Assembly: GCF_002118315.1 (NCBI RefSeq)
Contig: NZ_MTSZ01000005.1
Span: forward strand, 62,001 to 126,000
Source of the DNA: Kiloniella majae
GTDB lineage: Bacteria > Pseudomonadota > Alphaproteobacteria > Kiloniellales > Kiloniellaceae
Length of the DNA: 64,000 bases
Direction: 5' to 3'
The translations under genes and the position numbers were made by a program. This document shows positions 8,200 through 17,763 of this stretch, piece after piece (position 1 is the first letter of the stretch; each line of letters begins with the position of its first letter). Under the pieces are notes generated by a model. That model searched no databases. It was given only the letters and a program-made list of their open reading frames with translations, and was not told the DNA's origin.

Positions 8200-9249
8200 A
8201 TGAAGTTCCTTGATGAAGCCAAAGTTTTTGTAAAAAGCGGCGATGGCGGCGGCGGCTGTACCAGCTTCCGACGCGAGAAATACATCGAGTTCGGTGGCCC
8301 CAATGGTGGCGACGGTGGCCGTGGTGGTGATGTTATCATTCAGGGTGCTCACGGTCTGAATACGCTTATCGATTTCCGCTATGCGCAGCACTTCAAAGCA
8401 AAACGCGGAGAACATGGCCGTGGCAGTGATATGTTTGGTGCTGCTGCAAAACCTTTGATCATCAAAGTACCTGTTGGCACCGTTGTTCTTGGCGAAGACA
8501 AAGAGCAAGTCATCTGTGACATCACCGAAGAAGGTCAAGAATTTGTGATCTGTAAAGGTGGTGACGGTGGTTTTGGAAACGCACGTTTTAAAACATCAAC
8601 AAACCGTGCCCCGCGTCGGTCTGATCCCGGCTGGCCCGGTGAAGAAATGTGGATTTGGCTTCGTCTAAAACTGATTGCAGACGTTGGACTTGCAGGTTTA
8701 CCAAATGCAGGAAAATCAACCTTCCTGTCAGTTGTATCCCGTGCCAAGCCGAAAATCGCAGATTACCCTTTTACTACACTGCATCCTAACCTTGGTGTCG
8801 TCTATAGCCGAGGGGAAGAGTTTGTCATTGCCGATATTCCCGGCTTGATCGAAGGCGCAAGCGAAGGTCACGGCCTTGGTACTCGCTTCCTCGGTCACGT
8901 TGAACGCTGTGGCGCTCTATTGCATTTGGTAGACGGAACTTCTGACAGCTATCTCGAAGATTACAAAATCATTCGCGCCGAGCTTGAAGCCTACGGTGAA
9001 GGTCTGGATACAAAACCTTCTGTTCTGGCGCTTAACAAAATTGATGCCTTGGTCGAAGAAGAAGCCGCTGAAAGACAAGCTGAACTAGAGGCCCTATCTG
9101 GCCAGAAAGTTTATCTTCTTTCCGGTATCAGCCAAGACGGTGTGAAAGAAGTTCTTGCGGGCTTGCTCGATCATATTATCGATGGTCGAGAAGAAGAGCA
9201 GGAAGAACTGGAAGCTGAACAAGGTTCACAGGGCTACTCCCCTATCTAG
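8200..9249 (+). CDS. obgE: GTPase Obg (CgtA)
   Basis: 349 aa. The glycine-rich Obg domain (residues 1-~158, with GGRGGDVI and GGDGGFGN) precedes the G domain: G1 [10 protein letters not shown]2 (FTTLHPN), G3 [10 protein letters not shown]4 NKID and G5 LSGIS. It is an essential GTPase in late 50S assembly and stringent/stress signalling. A short acidic tail ([12 protein letters not shown]) follows the G domain. It abuts proB, with 15 bp between the stop and the chosen proB ATG, as in many alphaproteobacteria. Confidence 0.97.
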   Translation: MKFLDEAKVFVKSGDGGGGCTSFRREKYIEFGGPNGGDGGRGGDVIIQGAHGLNTLIDFRYAQHFKAKRGEHGRGSDMFGAAAKPLIIKVPVGTVVLGEDKEQVICDITEEGQEFVICKGGDGGFGNARFKTSTNRAPRRSDPGWPGEEMWIWLRLKLIADVGLAGLPNAGKSTFLSVVSRAKPKIADYPFTTLHPNLGVVYSRGEEFVIADIPGLIEGASEGHGLGTRFLGHVERCGALLHLVDGTSDSYLEDYKIIRAELEAYGEGLDTKPSVLALNKIDALVEEEAAERQAELEALSGQKVYLLSGISQDGVKEVLAGLLDHIIDGREEEQEELEAEQGSQGYSPI

Positions 9250-9264
9250 TTGTGGTACAGATCT

Positions 9265-10413
9265 ATGAGCAACATATCATCCGGGACAGGTTTGTCTGCC
9301 GCTGAACACCTCAGATCCGCAAAACGTATTGTCATCAAGATCGGCTCGGCACTGCTGGTTGATGACAAGACTGGTAAGCCACGCCTGAACTGGCTCAATG
9401 CCCTGACAGACGATGTTGCGAACCTTCGCGCACGAGGAGCAGAGGTTATATTGGTTTCCTCTGGCGCGATTGCTGTCGGCAGAAATCATCTGGGATTGAC
9501 CAAACAGAACCTGCGCCTTGAAGAAAAACAGGCCTCCGCAGCAACAGGGCAAATCCTCCTGGCACATGCCTATCAAGAAGCATTGGCAAGGCACGATGTA
9601 ACTGTTTCACAAGTTCTCCTGACCCTTGGGGACACCGAAGAACGTCGCCGCCATCTGAATGCCCGAAACACACTAACAACTCTGTTGCGGTTGGGCACTG
9701 TTCCCATCATCAACGAAAATGATACCGTTGCCACCAGCGAAATCCGCTTTGGCGACAATGACCGCTTGGCTGCGCGGGTTGGTGCCATGGTCAATGCTGA
9801 CCTGTTGGTGCTCCTATCCGATATTGATGGCCTTTATACAGCGGACCCCAAACGCGATGCACAGGCTGAGTTTCTTCCTGTCGTCAGCGAGATCACACCT
9901 GAAATTGACGCCATGGCTGGTGAAGCCCTTCCCGGGTATAGTTCAGGCGGCATGATCACCAAGATATCTGCGGCAAAAATCTCTGTCGGTGCTGGCTGCA
10001 ACATGATTATTGCCAACGGTCATAAACTTAATCCGCTGCAAAATATTATAAAGGGAAACAGAGCCACCGTTTTTGAAGCATCTGTTGAGCCCAAAACAGC
10101 CCGTAAACGTTATATCGCGGGTAGCCTGAAACCCTTGGGCACTGTGACATTGGATGCCGGCGCGTTCAAAGCTTTGCAAAACGGGAAATCTCTTCTACCT
10201 GCAGGGGTTACCGCTGTTGATGGAGAGTTTCAGCGTGGCGATGCTGTTCTGGTTAAATCACCGGATGGGCGCGAAGTAGCCCGCGGGCTTGTTGCCTATT
10301 CAAACGGCGATGCCAGAAAAATTATTGGCCTGCAATCATCAGAAATTGAAGCGCGATTAGGGTATTTGGGACGGGAAGAACTGATTCACAGGGATGATCT
10401 TGTCCTCAACTAA
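9265..10413 (+). CDS. proB: Glutamate 5-kinase
   Basis: 382 aa from the ATG at 9265; a TTG at 9250 directly after the obgE stop would add five residues. It phosphorylates glutamate with ATP, the first step of proline synthesis. The amino-acid kinase domain ([45 protein letters not shown]) covers ~1-260 and a C-terminal PUA domain covers ~275-370. It lies upstream of proA (81 bp gap), with which it forms the pathway and probably a channelled complex. Feedback inhibition by proline is usual for the family. Confidence 0.96.
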   Translation: MSNISSGTGLSAAEHLRSAKRIVIKIGSALLVDDKTGKPRLNWLNALTDDVANLRARGAEVILVSSGAIAVGRNHLGLTKQNLRLEEKQASAATGQILLAHAYQEALARHDVTVSQVLLTLGDTEERRRHLNARNTLTTLLRLGTVPIINENDTVATSEIRFGDNDRLAARVGAMVNADLLVLLSDIDGLYTADPKRDAQAEFLPVVSEITPEIDAMAGEALPGYSSGGMITKISAAKISVGAGCNMIIANGHKLNPLQNIIKGNRATVFEASVEPKTARKRYIAGSLKPLGTVTLDAGAFKALQNGKSLLPAGVTAVDGEFQRGDAVLVKSPDGREVARGLVAYSNGDARKIIGLQSSEIEARLGYLGREELIHRDDLVLN

Positions 10414-10494
10414 AAAAACACAATATAATCAAATCTCTATTGAGGTATAACCAAAGTAGCAAAGAAAGCTGCACCAAAACAGGAATGTAAGAAT

Positions 10495-11754
10495 ATGAGC
10501 GAACTGAAAGCGCAAATGGATCAGCTGGGACAAGCTGCAAAAGCTGCTGCACAGGATCTGGCTCTGGCCCCGGCAGATGCAAAGAACGATGCATTGACTG
10601 CCGCCGCCAAAGCCATTCGCGCTCAATTACCGACAATCCTTGATGCCAATAAAAAAGACATGATTGCTGCCGAGGCCAAAGGCATCAGCAGTGCAATGCT
10701 TGACCGCCTTGCTTTGGACAACGATCGTGTCGAAGCCATGGCTGCCGGCCTTGAAGCAATTGCTGCGTTCCCTGACCCAATCGGAAAATCACTTAAAAGC
10801 TGGGACCAACCCAATGGCCTTAGGTTTGAGCAGATTTCTGTGCCTTTGGGCGTGATCGGTATCATCTATGAAAGCCGCCCTAATGTGACCGCGGATGCAG
10901 GTGCTCTGTGCCTAAAGGCCGGAAATGCCTCTATACTACGCGGTGGTTCGGAAAGCTTTCATTCTTCAGGCGCCATTTTGGATTGTCTGCAAACAGGTCT
11001 GGAAGAAGCTGGCCTACCCGTCGCAGCAATCCAGCGCGTCCCAACAACAGACCGCGCTGCGGTTGGGCACCTATTGACCATGAACGACTATGTTGACCTG
11101 ATCATTCCTCGTGGCGGACGCGGGCTTATTGAACGGATTCAAACAGAAAGCCGTGTGCCTGTCCTCGCGCATCTTGATGGCCTTTGCCATACTTATCTGC
11201 ACGAAGAAGCTGATCCCCAAATGGCCCTAGAAGTGGTCTTGAACGCAAAAATGCGCCGTACTGGCATTTGTGGCGCAACAGAGACTCTTCTGGTTGACGC
11301 CAACTATTCAAACGAAAACCTCACACCAATTCTGAATGCTCTGATCGACAAGGGCTGTGAAATCAGGGGTGATGCCGAAATTCAGAAGATGGATAACCGG
11401 GTAAAAGAAGCGTCTGCTGCGGATTGGGATACCGAATATCTTGATGCCATTCTTTCCATCAAAAGAGTAGCGGATCTGAAAGGCGCGATTGCGCATATCA
11501 ACCGCCATGGCTCTCACCATACCGAGGCGATAATCACAGCCAGTGACAAGGCAGCGACAACATTCCAACAGGAAGTTGACGCGGGCATCGTCATCCACAA
11601 CGCCTCGACACAGTTTGCTGATGGCGGACAGTTTGGAATGGGTGCAGAGATCGGTATTTCCACTGGAAAGCTGCACGCACGCGGACCTGTCGGTGCTGAT
11701 CAGCTCACAAGTTATAAATATCTTGTCCGCGGCGCAGGCCATGCCAGACCTTAG
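10495..11754 (+). CDS. proA: Glutamate-5-semialdehyde dehydrogenase
   Basis: 419 aa, the usual length. It reduces glutamyl-5-phosphate to glutamate-5-semialdehyde with NADPH. The active-site Cys is in RRTGICGATETLL; other hallmarks are IYESRPNVTADA and PVLAHLDGLCH. The ATG follows AGGAATG. It sits in the obg-proB-proA-nadD order, and its stop codon directly precedes the TTG that could start nadD. Confidence 0.97.
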   Translation: MSELKAQMDQLGQAAKAAAQDLALAPADAKNDALTAAAKAIRAQLPTILDANKKDMIAAEAKGISSAMLDRLALDNDRVEAMAAGLEAIAAFPDPIGKSLKSWDQPNGLRFEQISVPLGVIGIIYESRPNVTADAGALCLKAGNASILRGGSESFHSSGAILDCLQTGLEEAGLPVAAIQRVPTTDRAAVGHLLTMNDYVDLIIPRGGRGLIERIQTESRVPVLAHLDGLCHTYLHEEADPQMALEVVLNAKMRRTGICGATETLLVDANYSNENLTPILNALIDKGCEIRGDAEIQKMDNRVKEASAADWDTEYLDAILSIKRVADLKGAIAHINRHGSHHTEAIITASDKAATTFQQEVDAGIVIHNASTQFADGGQFGMGAEIGISTGKLHARGPVGADQLTSYKYLVRGAGHARP

Positions 11755-12459
11755 TTGCAAAGCAATTTACAAAACGAAATGCTAAGCCAAAAACCACCCA
11801 GCCTGACCTTCACCAAAGTACTTTGTCCGCAAAGTATCGCAGGAAGTCTGGGTGGCCGTCTTCCCCCAAAGGGAAGCAAAATTGGCTTGCTTGGAGGATC
11901 TTTCAACCCCGCTCACAAAGCTCATTGCCAGATATCCAAAGAAGCTATTGTTCACTTAGGCCTCGATGAAGTCTGGTGGCTGGTGTCGCCACAAAATCCC
12001 TTAAAAGACACTAATGGTATGGCACCGCTCCCGGATAGGGTCAAAAGCGCCCTGTCTATCCCCAAGCATCCCAGGGTGCGTGTTACCACGATCGAAAGTC
12101 AAATTAGATCAGTCTATACCGCTGATACACTCTCTCGTTTGAGACAGATTTTTCCTTCTGTTGATTTCACATGGCTTATGGGTGCAGATAACTTGAGCCA
12201 AATCGCCCTTTGGCGTGATTGGCAAAATATTTTCAAAACAGTGAATGTTGCTGTCTTTGCCCGCCCGGGTTACTCGCTACAATCAACTAATTCTAAAGCA
12301 GCTCAACGCTTTAAGAATACGAGAATTTCAGAAAAATTGGCGCGAAACCTGTCCAAGCGTACAACCCCTGCCTGGACCATAATTCATGGTCAACAACTGG
12401 ATATATCATCCACTGCCATCAGGAATGGCCTTCATAAGGGTAGCAGGCATAAGGCATAG
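11755..12459 (+). CDS. nadD: Nicotinate-nucleotide adenylyltransferase
   Basis: 234 aa from TTG 11755, or 226 aa from ATG 11779; I cannot decide which is used. It transfers AMP to nicotinate mononucleotide in NAD synthesis. The nucleotidyltransferase signature is GGSFNPAHKAH (a variant of GGxFxPxHxGH with Ala for the usual Gly), and the second motif is SSTAIRNGL (ISSTxIR). About 40 residues precede the GGSFNP motif, more than the usual few, which favours a late start or an alphaproteobacterial N-terminal extension. It follows proA with no gap. Confidence 0.94.
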   Translation: MQSNLQNEMLSQKPPSLTFTKVLCPQSIAGSLGGRLPPKGSKIGLLGGSFNPAHKAHCQISKEAIVHLGLDEVWWLVSPQNPLKDTNGMAPLPDRVKSALSIPKHPRVRVTTIESQIRSVYTADTLSRLRQIFPSVDFTWLMGADNLSQIALWRDWQNIFKTVNVAVFARPGYSLQSTNSKAAQRFKNTRISEKLARNLSKRTTPAWTIIHGQQLDISSTAIRNGLHKGSRHKA

Positions 12460-12469
12460 AGCTCATTGA

Positions 12470-12502
12470 GGATAAAATCACAAAGAAACAACGATTTTAT
12501 CC
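12470..12502 (+). other. Inverted repeat after nadD
   Basis: A perfect 10-bp inverted repeat (GGATAAAATC at 12470-12479 with 12493-12502) with a 13-nt loop lies 11 bp after the nadD stop. The stem is AT-rich and no clear T-run follows, so it may be a weak terminator or an mRNA-stabilising hairpin upstream of rsfS. Confidence 0.45.
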
Positions 12503-12622
12503 CTTTAATGTAACGATGTTCATTAACATATAGAGTCGCGCACCTTTACTGTGCTAAGCTGACACTGTAAGACCCTTGTTCTGTATAGCGATAAGTACGG
12601 AACGTGTTAGTAACAATCTGTA

Positions 12623-13081
12623 GTGGGAAGTCGTGACCTCACGAGCAGATTCTTTTTACGGAGACCGATCATACCACGAGAATCTACGGCCCCAGAGGCC
12701 AATACACAGGATACGACGGGAAATAACCGTGACCTGCTTGAACTAGTTCGTAACTCTCTTGAGGATGACAAAGCAGAAGACATTGTCGTCATCGAACTTG
12801 CCGGAAAATCTAGCATTGCTGACTACATGGTCATTGCCAGCGGTAATTCAAACCGTATGGTCTCTGCCATGTCCGATCACCTTCTTCGCAGCCTTAAAGC
12901 TGCCGGCATGAAAAGTATCATTGCCGAAGGAAAAGATCGTGGTGATTGGGTGTTGGTGGATGCCGGGGATGTTGTTGTTCATCTTTTCAGACCTGAAGTC
13001 CGAGCTTTTTATAACTTGGAAAAGATGTGGGGTTTGGAACTGCCTGAATCAGCACAACCTTTTGCATCGCAAGAAGCCTGA
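12623..13081 (+). CDS. rsfS: Ribosomal silencing factor RsfS
   Basis: 152 aa from the GTG at 12623, the only usable start in this frame before the conserved core. The core (~33-140; LLELVRNSLEDDKAEDIVVIELAG, IASGNSNRMVSAMSDHLL, DWVLVDAGDVVVHLF) is a standard RsfS/Iojap domain, which binds L14 and blocks subunit joining in starvation. About 30 N-terminal residues (many Arg, Ser, Thr) lie before the domain and are not typical, so translation may begin at a non-standard site. It sits in the conserved nadD-rsfS-rlmH order. Confidence 0.93.
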   Translation: MGSRDLTSRFFLRRPIIPRESTAPEANTQDTTGNNRDLLELVRNSLEDDKAEDIVVIELAGKSSIADYMVIASGNSNRMVSAMSDHLLRSLKAAGMKSIIAEGKDRGDWVLVDAGDVVVHLFRPEVRAFYNLEKMWGLELPESAQPFASQEA

Positions 13082-13114
13082 TACAGGCTACATGCCATAA
13101 ACTAGAAGTAGGCA

Positions 13115-13588
13115 ATGCGGATAACATTAATTGCTGTCGGAAAGGCCAAGGCCAGTCCGGCAAAGGATCTTTTTGAACTTTACTGCAATCGCCTGCGAGG
13201 CAATCGGCTCAACTGGAGCCTGGACCTCAAGGAAGTAGAAGAAAAAAAGAATCTGCCTGCTGCACAGTTGAAAGAACGTGAAGGCGAACTGCTCCTCGCC
13301 GCCGCGCCCAAGGGCGCTAAAATTGTGATCTTGGATGAAAAGGGAAAAGACCTTTCCAGCCCGCAATTTTCAAAACTCCTCGAGAAATGGCAAGATAGCG
13401 GCGAACAAGATATCGCGTTCCTCATAGGGGGAGCAGATGGTCTTTCAGATGCCGTAAAAGCCCGATCCCAGCAAAGCCTCTGTTTTGGCCGCCTTACATG
13501 GCCGCACATGCTTGTACGAGGCCTTTTTGCGGAACAGGTATATCGCGCCTCCTGTATCTTAAGCGGCCATCCTTACCATCGGGATTGA
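13115..13588 (+). CDS. rlmH: 23S rRNA (pseudouridine1915-N3)-methyltransferase RlmH
   Basis: 157 aa, a single SPOUT methyltransferase domain. The SAM-binding knot is seen in FLIGGADGLSDAVK and LTWPHMLVRGLFAEQVYRA, ending in the invariant GHPYHRD. It methylates pseudouridine 1915 in helix 69 of 23S rRNA on the whole 70S ribosome. It lies 33 bp after rsfS and is probably co-transcribed. No terminator is visible in the 110 bp that follow. Confidence 0.97.
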   Translation: MRITLIAVGKAKASPAKDLFELYCNRLRGNRLNWSLDLKEVEEKKNLPAAQLKEREGELLLAAAPKGAKIVILDEKGKDLSSPQFSKLLEKWQDSGEQDIAFLIGGADGLSDAVKARSQQSLCFGRLTWPHMLVRGLFAEQVYRASCILSGHPYHRD

Positions 13589-13698
13589 TATAGCCATGAA
13601 CCGGATAAACTCCGTTTCCCCACAACAAACCTAATATTTTATTTACTCTGATCAGATATTCTCTCAGGCATTACAAATTCTGAAGCGAGGAAGATCCA

Positions 13699-14604
13699 GT
13701 GCGCTTTCCATCGTCGTACTGCTTATATTTTCAGAGGCGTTTAATCATACTGATAATCTCGTCTTGCACGGCATTTACGAGCATTTCCGCTTATTCAGAA
13801 ACCGTTATCAATATTCGCCAAGCTCAAGGAGCCGGCGATATTGCTCATAGCTATTTCGCTGCACTAATTTCAGAGGTTCTAGACAGAACCGCCTCTAGGT
13901 ATGGTCCAGCAAAATTAAATGTAACCTCGTCCAATCTAACCCAACAAAGATCTCTCTATTTTCTGGAAAAGGGGCGCAAAATTGACCTGGATTGGGCTGG
14001 GACAAATTTGGAAAGGGAACAAGACCTCCGCCCAATACGTATTCCTCTGAATATGGGCCTTCTTGGCTATCGGCTACTTGTAATTCGCAAAGATCGTATT
14101 GCCGAGTTTGATAAAATTCAAACACCCGAACAACTCAAACGACTAACCGCCTGTCAGGGACAACACTGGCCTGATAGCAATATTCTGGAAGATAATGGTT
14201 ACATCGTTAACCGCACGATACGCTTTGAGTTAATGTGGAAAATGATCGAAAAACAACGCTGTGATTATTTTCCAAGGGCAATCAGTGAGGGATATGGCGA
14301 AGCCGAATTTTATGGCACAGATACCTATAAAGCCTATGATAAAATTCTAATTACCTACCGCTTTCCAATGTACTTTTTTGTGAATCTAAATAATCAAGTT
14401 TTAGCCAAGCGCTTGGAAGAAGGCTTGGAATCTATGATAGAGGACAGGAGCCTATTGAAATTCATGGAACAACATCCCGCAACAAAAGCTGCTTTTCCAT
14501 TAAGCCAATATGAAAATAGCCTAATTTTCGTTGCAGAGAATCAATACATAACAAAAGAGACCCGTGACCTTCCTGACAGATATTGGTTAAAAATTACGCC
14601 TTGA
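13699..14604 (+). CDS. Periplasmic solute-binding-like protein (type 2 PBP fold)
   Basis: 301 aa starting with GTG behind GAGGAAG. Residues ~1-33 form a signal peptide (RR, then a hydrophobic stretch LIILIISSCTAF, cleavage near AYSE). The rest resembles substrate-binding proteins of the amino-acid ABC/BvgS type without the usual flanking transporter genes: it has a ligand-lobe-like start INIRQAQGAGDI and a hinge region GYRLLVIRKD. No permease or ATPase lies nearby. It separates rlmH from gpmI. The ligand is unknown; it could be a stand-alone sensor or a binding protein for a partner elsewhere. Confidence 0.75.
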   Translation: MRFPSSYCLYFQRRLIILIISSCTAFTSISAYSETVINIRQAQGAGDIAHSYFAALISEVLDRTASRYGPAKLNVTSSNLTQQRSLYFLEKGRKIDLDWAGTNLEREQDLRPIRIPLNMGLLGYRLLVIRKDRIAEFDKIQTPEQLKRLTACQGQHWPDSNILEDNGYIVNRTIRFELMWKMIEKQRCDYFPRAISEGYGEAEFYGTDTYKAYDKILITYRFPMYFFVNLNNQVLAKRLEEGLESMIEDRSLLKFMEQHPATKAAFPLSQYENSLIFVAENQYITKETRDLPDRYWLKITP

Positions 14605-14838
14605 TACGCGATACGCCTGCGACATTCCTTATTTCCAAGAGATTTTTAACTATTTTTCCTATTCACAACAAACAAGACCGTGAAATTATCTTAAAAGCAG
14701 GCTACATTGCCTTTCAAAATTGACACATAAATAAAAAACGACACAAGAATAGTTGTGACAGGCTCCCTCACTCATTCATTTTTCGTTCCCGGATCAAAAA
14801 CCGGATAAATATAATAAGTTAGAAGGTGCTACTTCCTG

Positions 14839-16383
14839 ATGTCATCAGTTCAAAATAAACCCAAACCAGTTGTTCTTTGTATTCTCGACGGTTGGGGATT
14901 TCGTAAAGAAGATGATCATAACGCAATTAACCTGGCAAAAACGCCCCTTATCGACCGCTTAAGCAAAGAGGTACCTTTAGGATATTTGGCGACCTGTGGG
15001 CTAGACGTTGGTTTGCCAACAGGACAGATGGGTAATTCGGAAGTCGGGCATATGAACATCGGGGCCGGACGCGTCGTCATGCAGTCCCTTCCCCGTATTG
15101 ACACTGCAATTCAAGACGGAAGCTTTGCACAAAACCCGGCTTTGCTCCAAACAGTTGCGCAGCTGAAAGCAAGTGGTGGAACGGCGCATATTCTTGGGGT
15201 CATTTCCAATGGGGGCGTGCACGGCCATCAAGATCAGACTTCCTATCTTGTCAACACACTCAAAGCAGCTGGTATCCCTGTTATCGTTCACGCCATTTTG
15301 GATGGTCGCGATACAGCACCTCAATCTGCAACTGAATTCCTGACTGCTTTCAGAGCCACAACACCCGAAGTTCAAATCGGGACTGTGCTTGGGCGTTATT
15401 ACGCAATGGATCGAGATAATCGATGGGAACGCGTTCAAAAAGCCTATGATGCCATCACTCTGTGTCAGGGAGAAACAGCCTCTTCACCGGATCAAGCGGT
15501 TGCCAACAGTTACGCAAATAAAGTTTGGGACGAGTTTGTTCTGCCCTGTGTGATTGATGGCTACAAAGGCATGCAAGACGGCGATGCCCTTTTGATGACC
15601 AACTTCAGGGCTGATCGTGCGCGACAGATCCTCCATGCCTTTATTGACGATGATTTTTCAGGGTTCGAGCGACAAGTCCAACCCAAGTGTTGTTCTTACC
15701 TTGGTATGGTTGCTTACTCTGATGCCTTGGCAAAAAAAATGGGCGTTATGTTTGCCCCAAGGGATTTAACCCAAACCTTGGGTGAGATCGTTTCCAACGC
15801 AGGATTACGCCAACTCCGTATCGCTGAAACGGAAAAATATCCTCACGTGACCTACTTCTTTAACGGAGGTGTGGAAGAGCCTTTACCCGGAGAAGAACGT
15901 ATTCTTGTGCCTTCACCGAAAGTAGCAACCTACGACCTTCAGCCATCAATGTCGGCACCAGAAGTAAATGAAAAGCTCTGTTCTGCAATAAAAAGTGGTA
16001 ACTATGAGATGCTGATCTGTAACTTTGCCAACTGCGATATGGTCGGCCACACAGGTGATCTTCAAGCCGCAATAGAAGCTGCTGAAACTGTTGATAACTG
16101 TTTACAGGATATCTATCAGGCGACACTCTCTATAGGTGGGCGACTGCTTATTACAGCCGATCACGGGAATGCCGAAGAAATGCTCGATCCAATCACAGGT
16201 TTGCCTCATACAGCACATACTTTGAATCCTGTTCCCATTTTATTAGTAAATGGTCCCGATAATGTTACCAAGATCGCAAATGGTCGCCTTGCGGACATTG
16301 CACCAACAATTCTAGACTTGTTAAATCTGGATCAACCCACTGATATGGATGGGCAGTCGCTTATCAGACGTGATGACGATTAA
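14839..16383 (+). CDS. gpmI: 2,3-bisphosphoglycerate-independent phosphoglycerate mutase
   Basis: 514 aa, the expected length. It interconverts 3- and 2-phosphoglycerate using two Mn ions. The alkaline-phosphatase-like fold shows Asp17 (CILDGWG), the phosphorylated Ser67 (GQMGNSEVGH), and later metal ligands in CDMVGHTGD and ITADHGNAEEM. The ATG follows AGAAGG. It begins the gpmI-envC-ctpA-deacetylase run, which matches the gpmM-envC-yibQ order of enterobacteria with ctpA inserted. Confidence 0.97.
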   Translation: MSSVQNKPKPVVLCILDGWGFRKEDDHNAINLAKTPLIDRLSKEVPLGYLATCGLDVGLPTGQMGNSEVGHMNIGAGRVVMQSLPRIDTAIQDGSFAQNPALLQTVAQLKASGGTAHILGVISNGGVHGHQDQTSYLVNTLKAAGIPVIVHAILDGRDTAPQSATEFLTAFRATTPEVQIGTVLGRYYAMDRDNRWERVQKAYDAITLCQGETASSPDQAVANSYANKVWDEFVLPCVIDGYKGMQDGDALLMTNFRADRARQILHAFIDDDFSGFERQVQPKCCSYLGMVAYSDALAKKMGVMFAPRDLTQTLGEIVSNAGLRQLRIAETEKYPHVTYFFNGGVEEPLPGEERILVPSPKVATYDLQPSMSAPEVNEKLCSAIKSGNYEMLICNFANCDMVGHTGDLQAAIEAAETVDNCLQDIYQATLSIGGRLLITADHGNAEEMLDPITGLPHTAHTLNPVPILLVNGPDNVTKIANGRLADIAPTILDLLNLDQPTDMDGQSLIRRDDD

Positions 16384-16404
16384 ACGGTTATAGAAGAAAT
16401 CTTT

Positions 16405-17763
16405 TTGAGGTCACAGTTGCCAAACGCTTTGCGCTCGCAGAAATCATTTACACCCCCCAGCTTCATTCGGAGCTGTGGGGTGATGGTAACTGTCATTGGT
16501 TTGTGTTTTTGCATCGTGGTTTTTGATGTCGCCAAAGCACAGGATGCAACACAAAAGCTTCAAACACTGGAAGAGAAAGCAGCTGAAAGTAAAAAAGAAG
16601 CTCAAAAGCTTTCAGCACAGGCAAAAAAGCTCAATGCCGAGGTAACCGATCTTCGACAACAGCTAATTGCATCAGCCAAAAAAGTACAAAACTACGAAAG
16701 TGATCTGACAGATATTGAAGAGACATTGATCTCGCTGGAAGAAGACGCCGAACATAAAAAAATTCGCCTCACAAAGAATCGCGAAAAGCTTGGACATACT
16801 TTATCTGCGTTACAACGCATTGCTTTGTTGCCGCCGGAAGCTTTAGTCGCAGCCCCGGGATCACCAGTAGATACCGTACGCAGTGCCATGCTCCTGAAAG
16901 TGGCTGTTCCTGAAATAGAGACCCGGGTGGAAAGCCTTCGCGACGATTTAGACGAACTGGCTGAATTAAAAAGCCGAATCGAAGATGAACGCGCCGCACT
17001 CCTTGCCTCGCAAAAGTATATCAAACGCGAACGCAAAGATTTGAATGCCCTACTCGACAAAAAGCAAACTCTGCAGTCGAAGGCACAGGCATCACAAAAA
17101 TCAGTTACCGCCAGAGTAAAAAAGCTCGCTCAGCAAGCACGCAGTATGAAAGATCTTGTGAAAAAGCTGGAAGCAGAGCGAAAACGTCTGGCTTTGGCTG
17201 CACAAAAACCCAAGCCAAAGCCTCAAAAAATTCCAGATCAAACGCCTCAAACCTCAACAACGGAAACGGCGCCACCACCTTCACAACAAACTGCAAAGCT
17301 AACTGTTGCGCCTGACCCAGCTCAAATCCGGGAGTTCCCCACTCGTCGAAAACGTGTCCTGCTATATCCCGCTCGCGGAAGAGTGATTAGCAAGTACGGG
17401 CAAAAAAGAGGAACAAATGAGTCCTATGATAAAGGTTTGGTCATAGCAACACGTCCTTCAGCACAGGTTATTGCCCCATTTGATGGTCGAATTGCCTATG
17501 CAGGAGAATTCCGTGGCTATGGACGCATCTTAATCATTGAACATTCTGGTCGATATCATACACTATTGGCAGGCGTTGAAAGAATTGATGTAATTGAAGG
17601 ACAATGGGTTTTAGCAGGCGAGCCAGTCGCACGTATGAGTGACAAGAAACTGGAACATGCTGAAATTTACTTTGAGTTACGTCAAGGCGGACAGCCCATC
17701 AATCCATCCCCGTGGATACTAACAAACAAAACGATTTCAAATCTCGATAAGGTGAACGGTTAA
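16405..17763 (+). CDS. envC: Murein hydrolase activator EnvC-like protein
   Basis: 452 aa from TTG 16405; an internal ATG at 16483 (VMVTVIGLCF) is an alternative start that would keep the hydrophobic export segment. After the signal (cleavage near AKAQ) come long coiled coils (~50-275) and a C-terminal LytM/M23 domain (~330-430). The zinc ligands of active M23 peptidases are replaced (YDKGL where HxGxD is expected, HTLLAG later), so it is probably an amidase activator, as in EnvC, acting at the division site. The stop overlaps the ctpA start (TAATG). Confidence 0.88.
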   Translation: MRSQLPNALRSQKSFTPPSFIRSCGVMVTVIGLCFCIVVFDVAKAQDATQKLQTLEEKAAESKKEAQKLSAQAKKLNAEVTDLRQQLIASAKKVQNYESDLTDIEETLISLEEDAEHKKIRLTKNREKLGHTLSALQRIALLPPEALVAAPGSPVDTVRSAMLLKVAVPEIETRVESLRDDLDELAELKSRIEDERAALLASQKYIKRERKDLNALLDKKQTLQSKAQASQKSVTARVKKLAQQARSMKDLVKKLEAERKRLALAAQKPKPKPQKIPDQTPQTSTTETAPPPSQQTAKLTVAPDPAQIREFPTRRKRVLLYPARGRVISKYGQKRGTNESYDKGLVIATRPSAQVIAPFDGRIAYAGEFRGYGRILIIEHSGRYHTLLAGVERIDVIEGQWVLAGEPVARMSDKKLEHAEIYFELRQGGQPINPSPWILTNKTISNLDKVNG

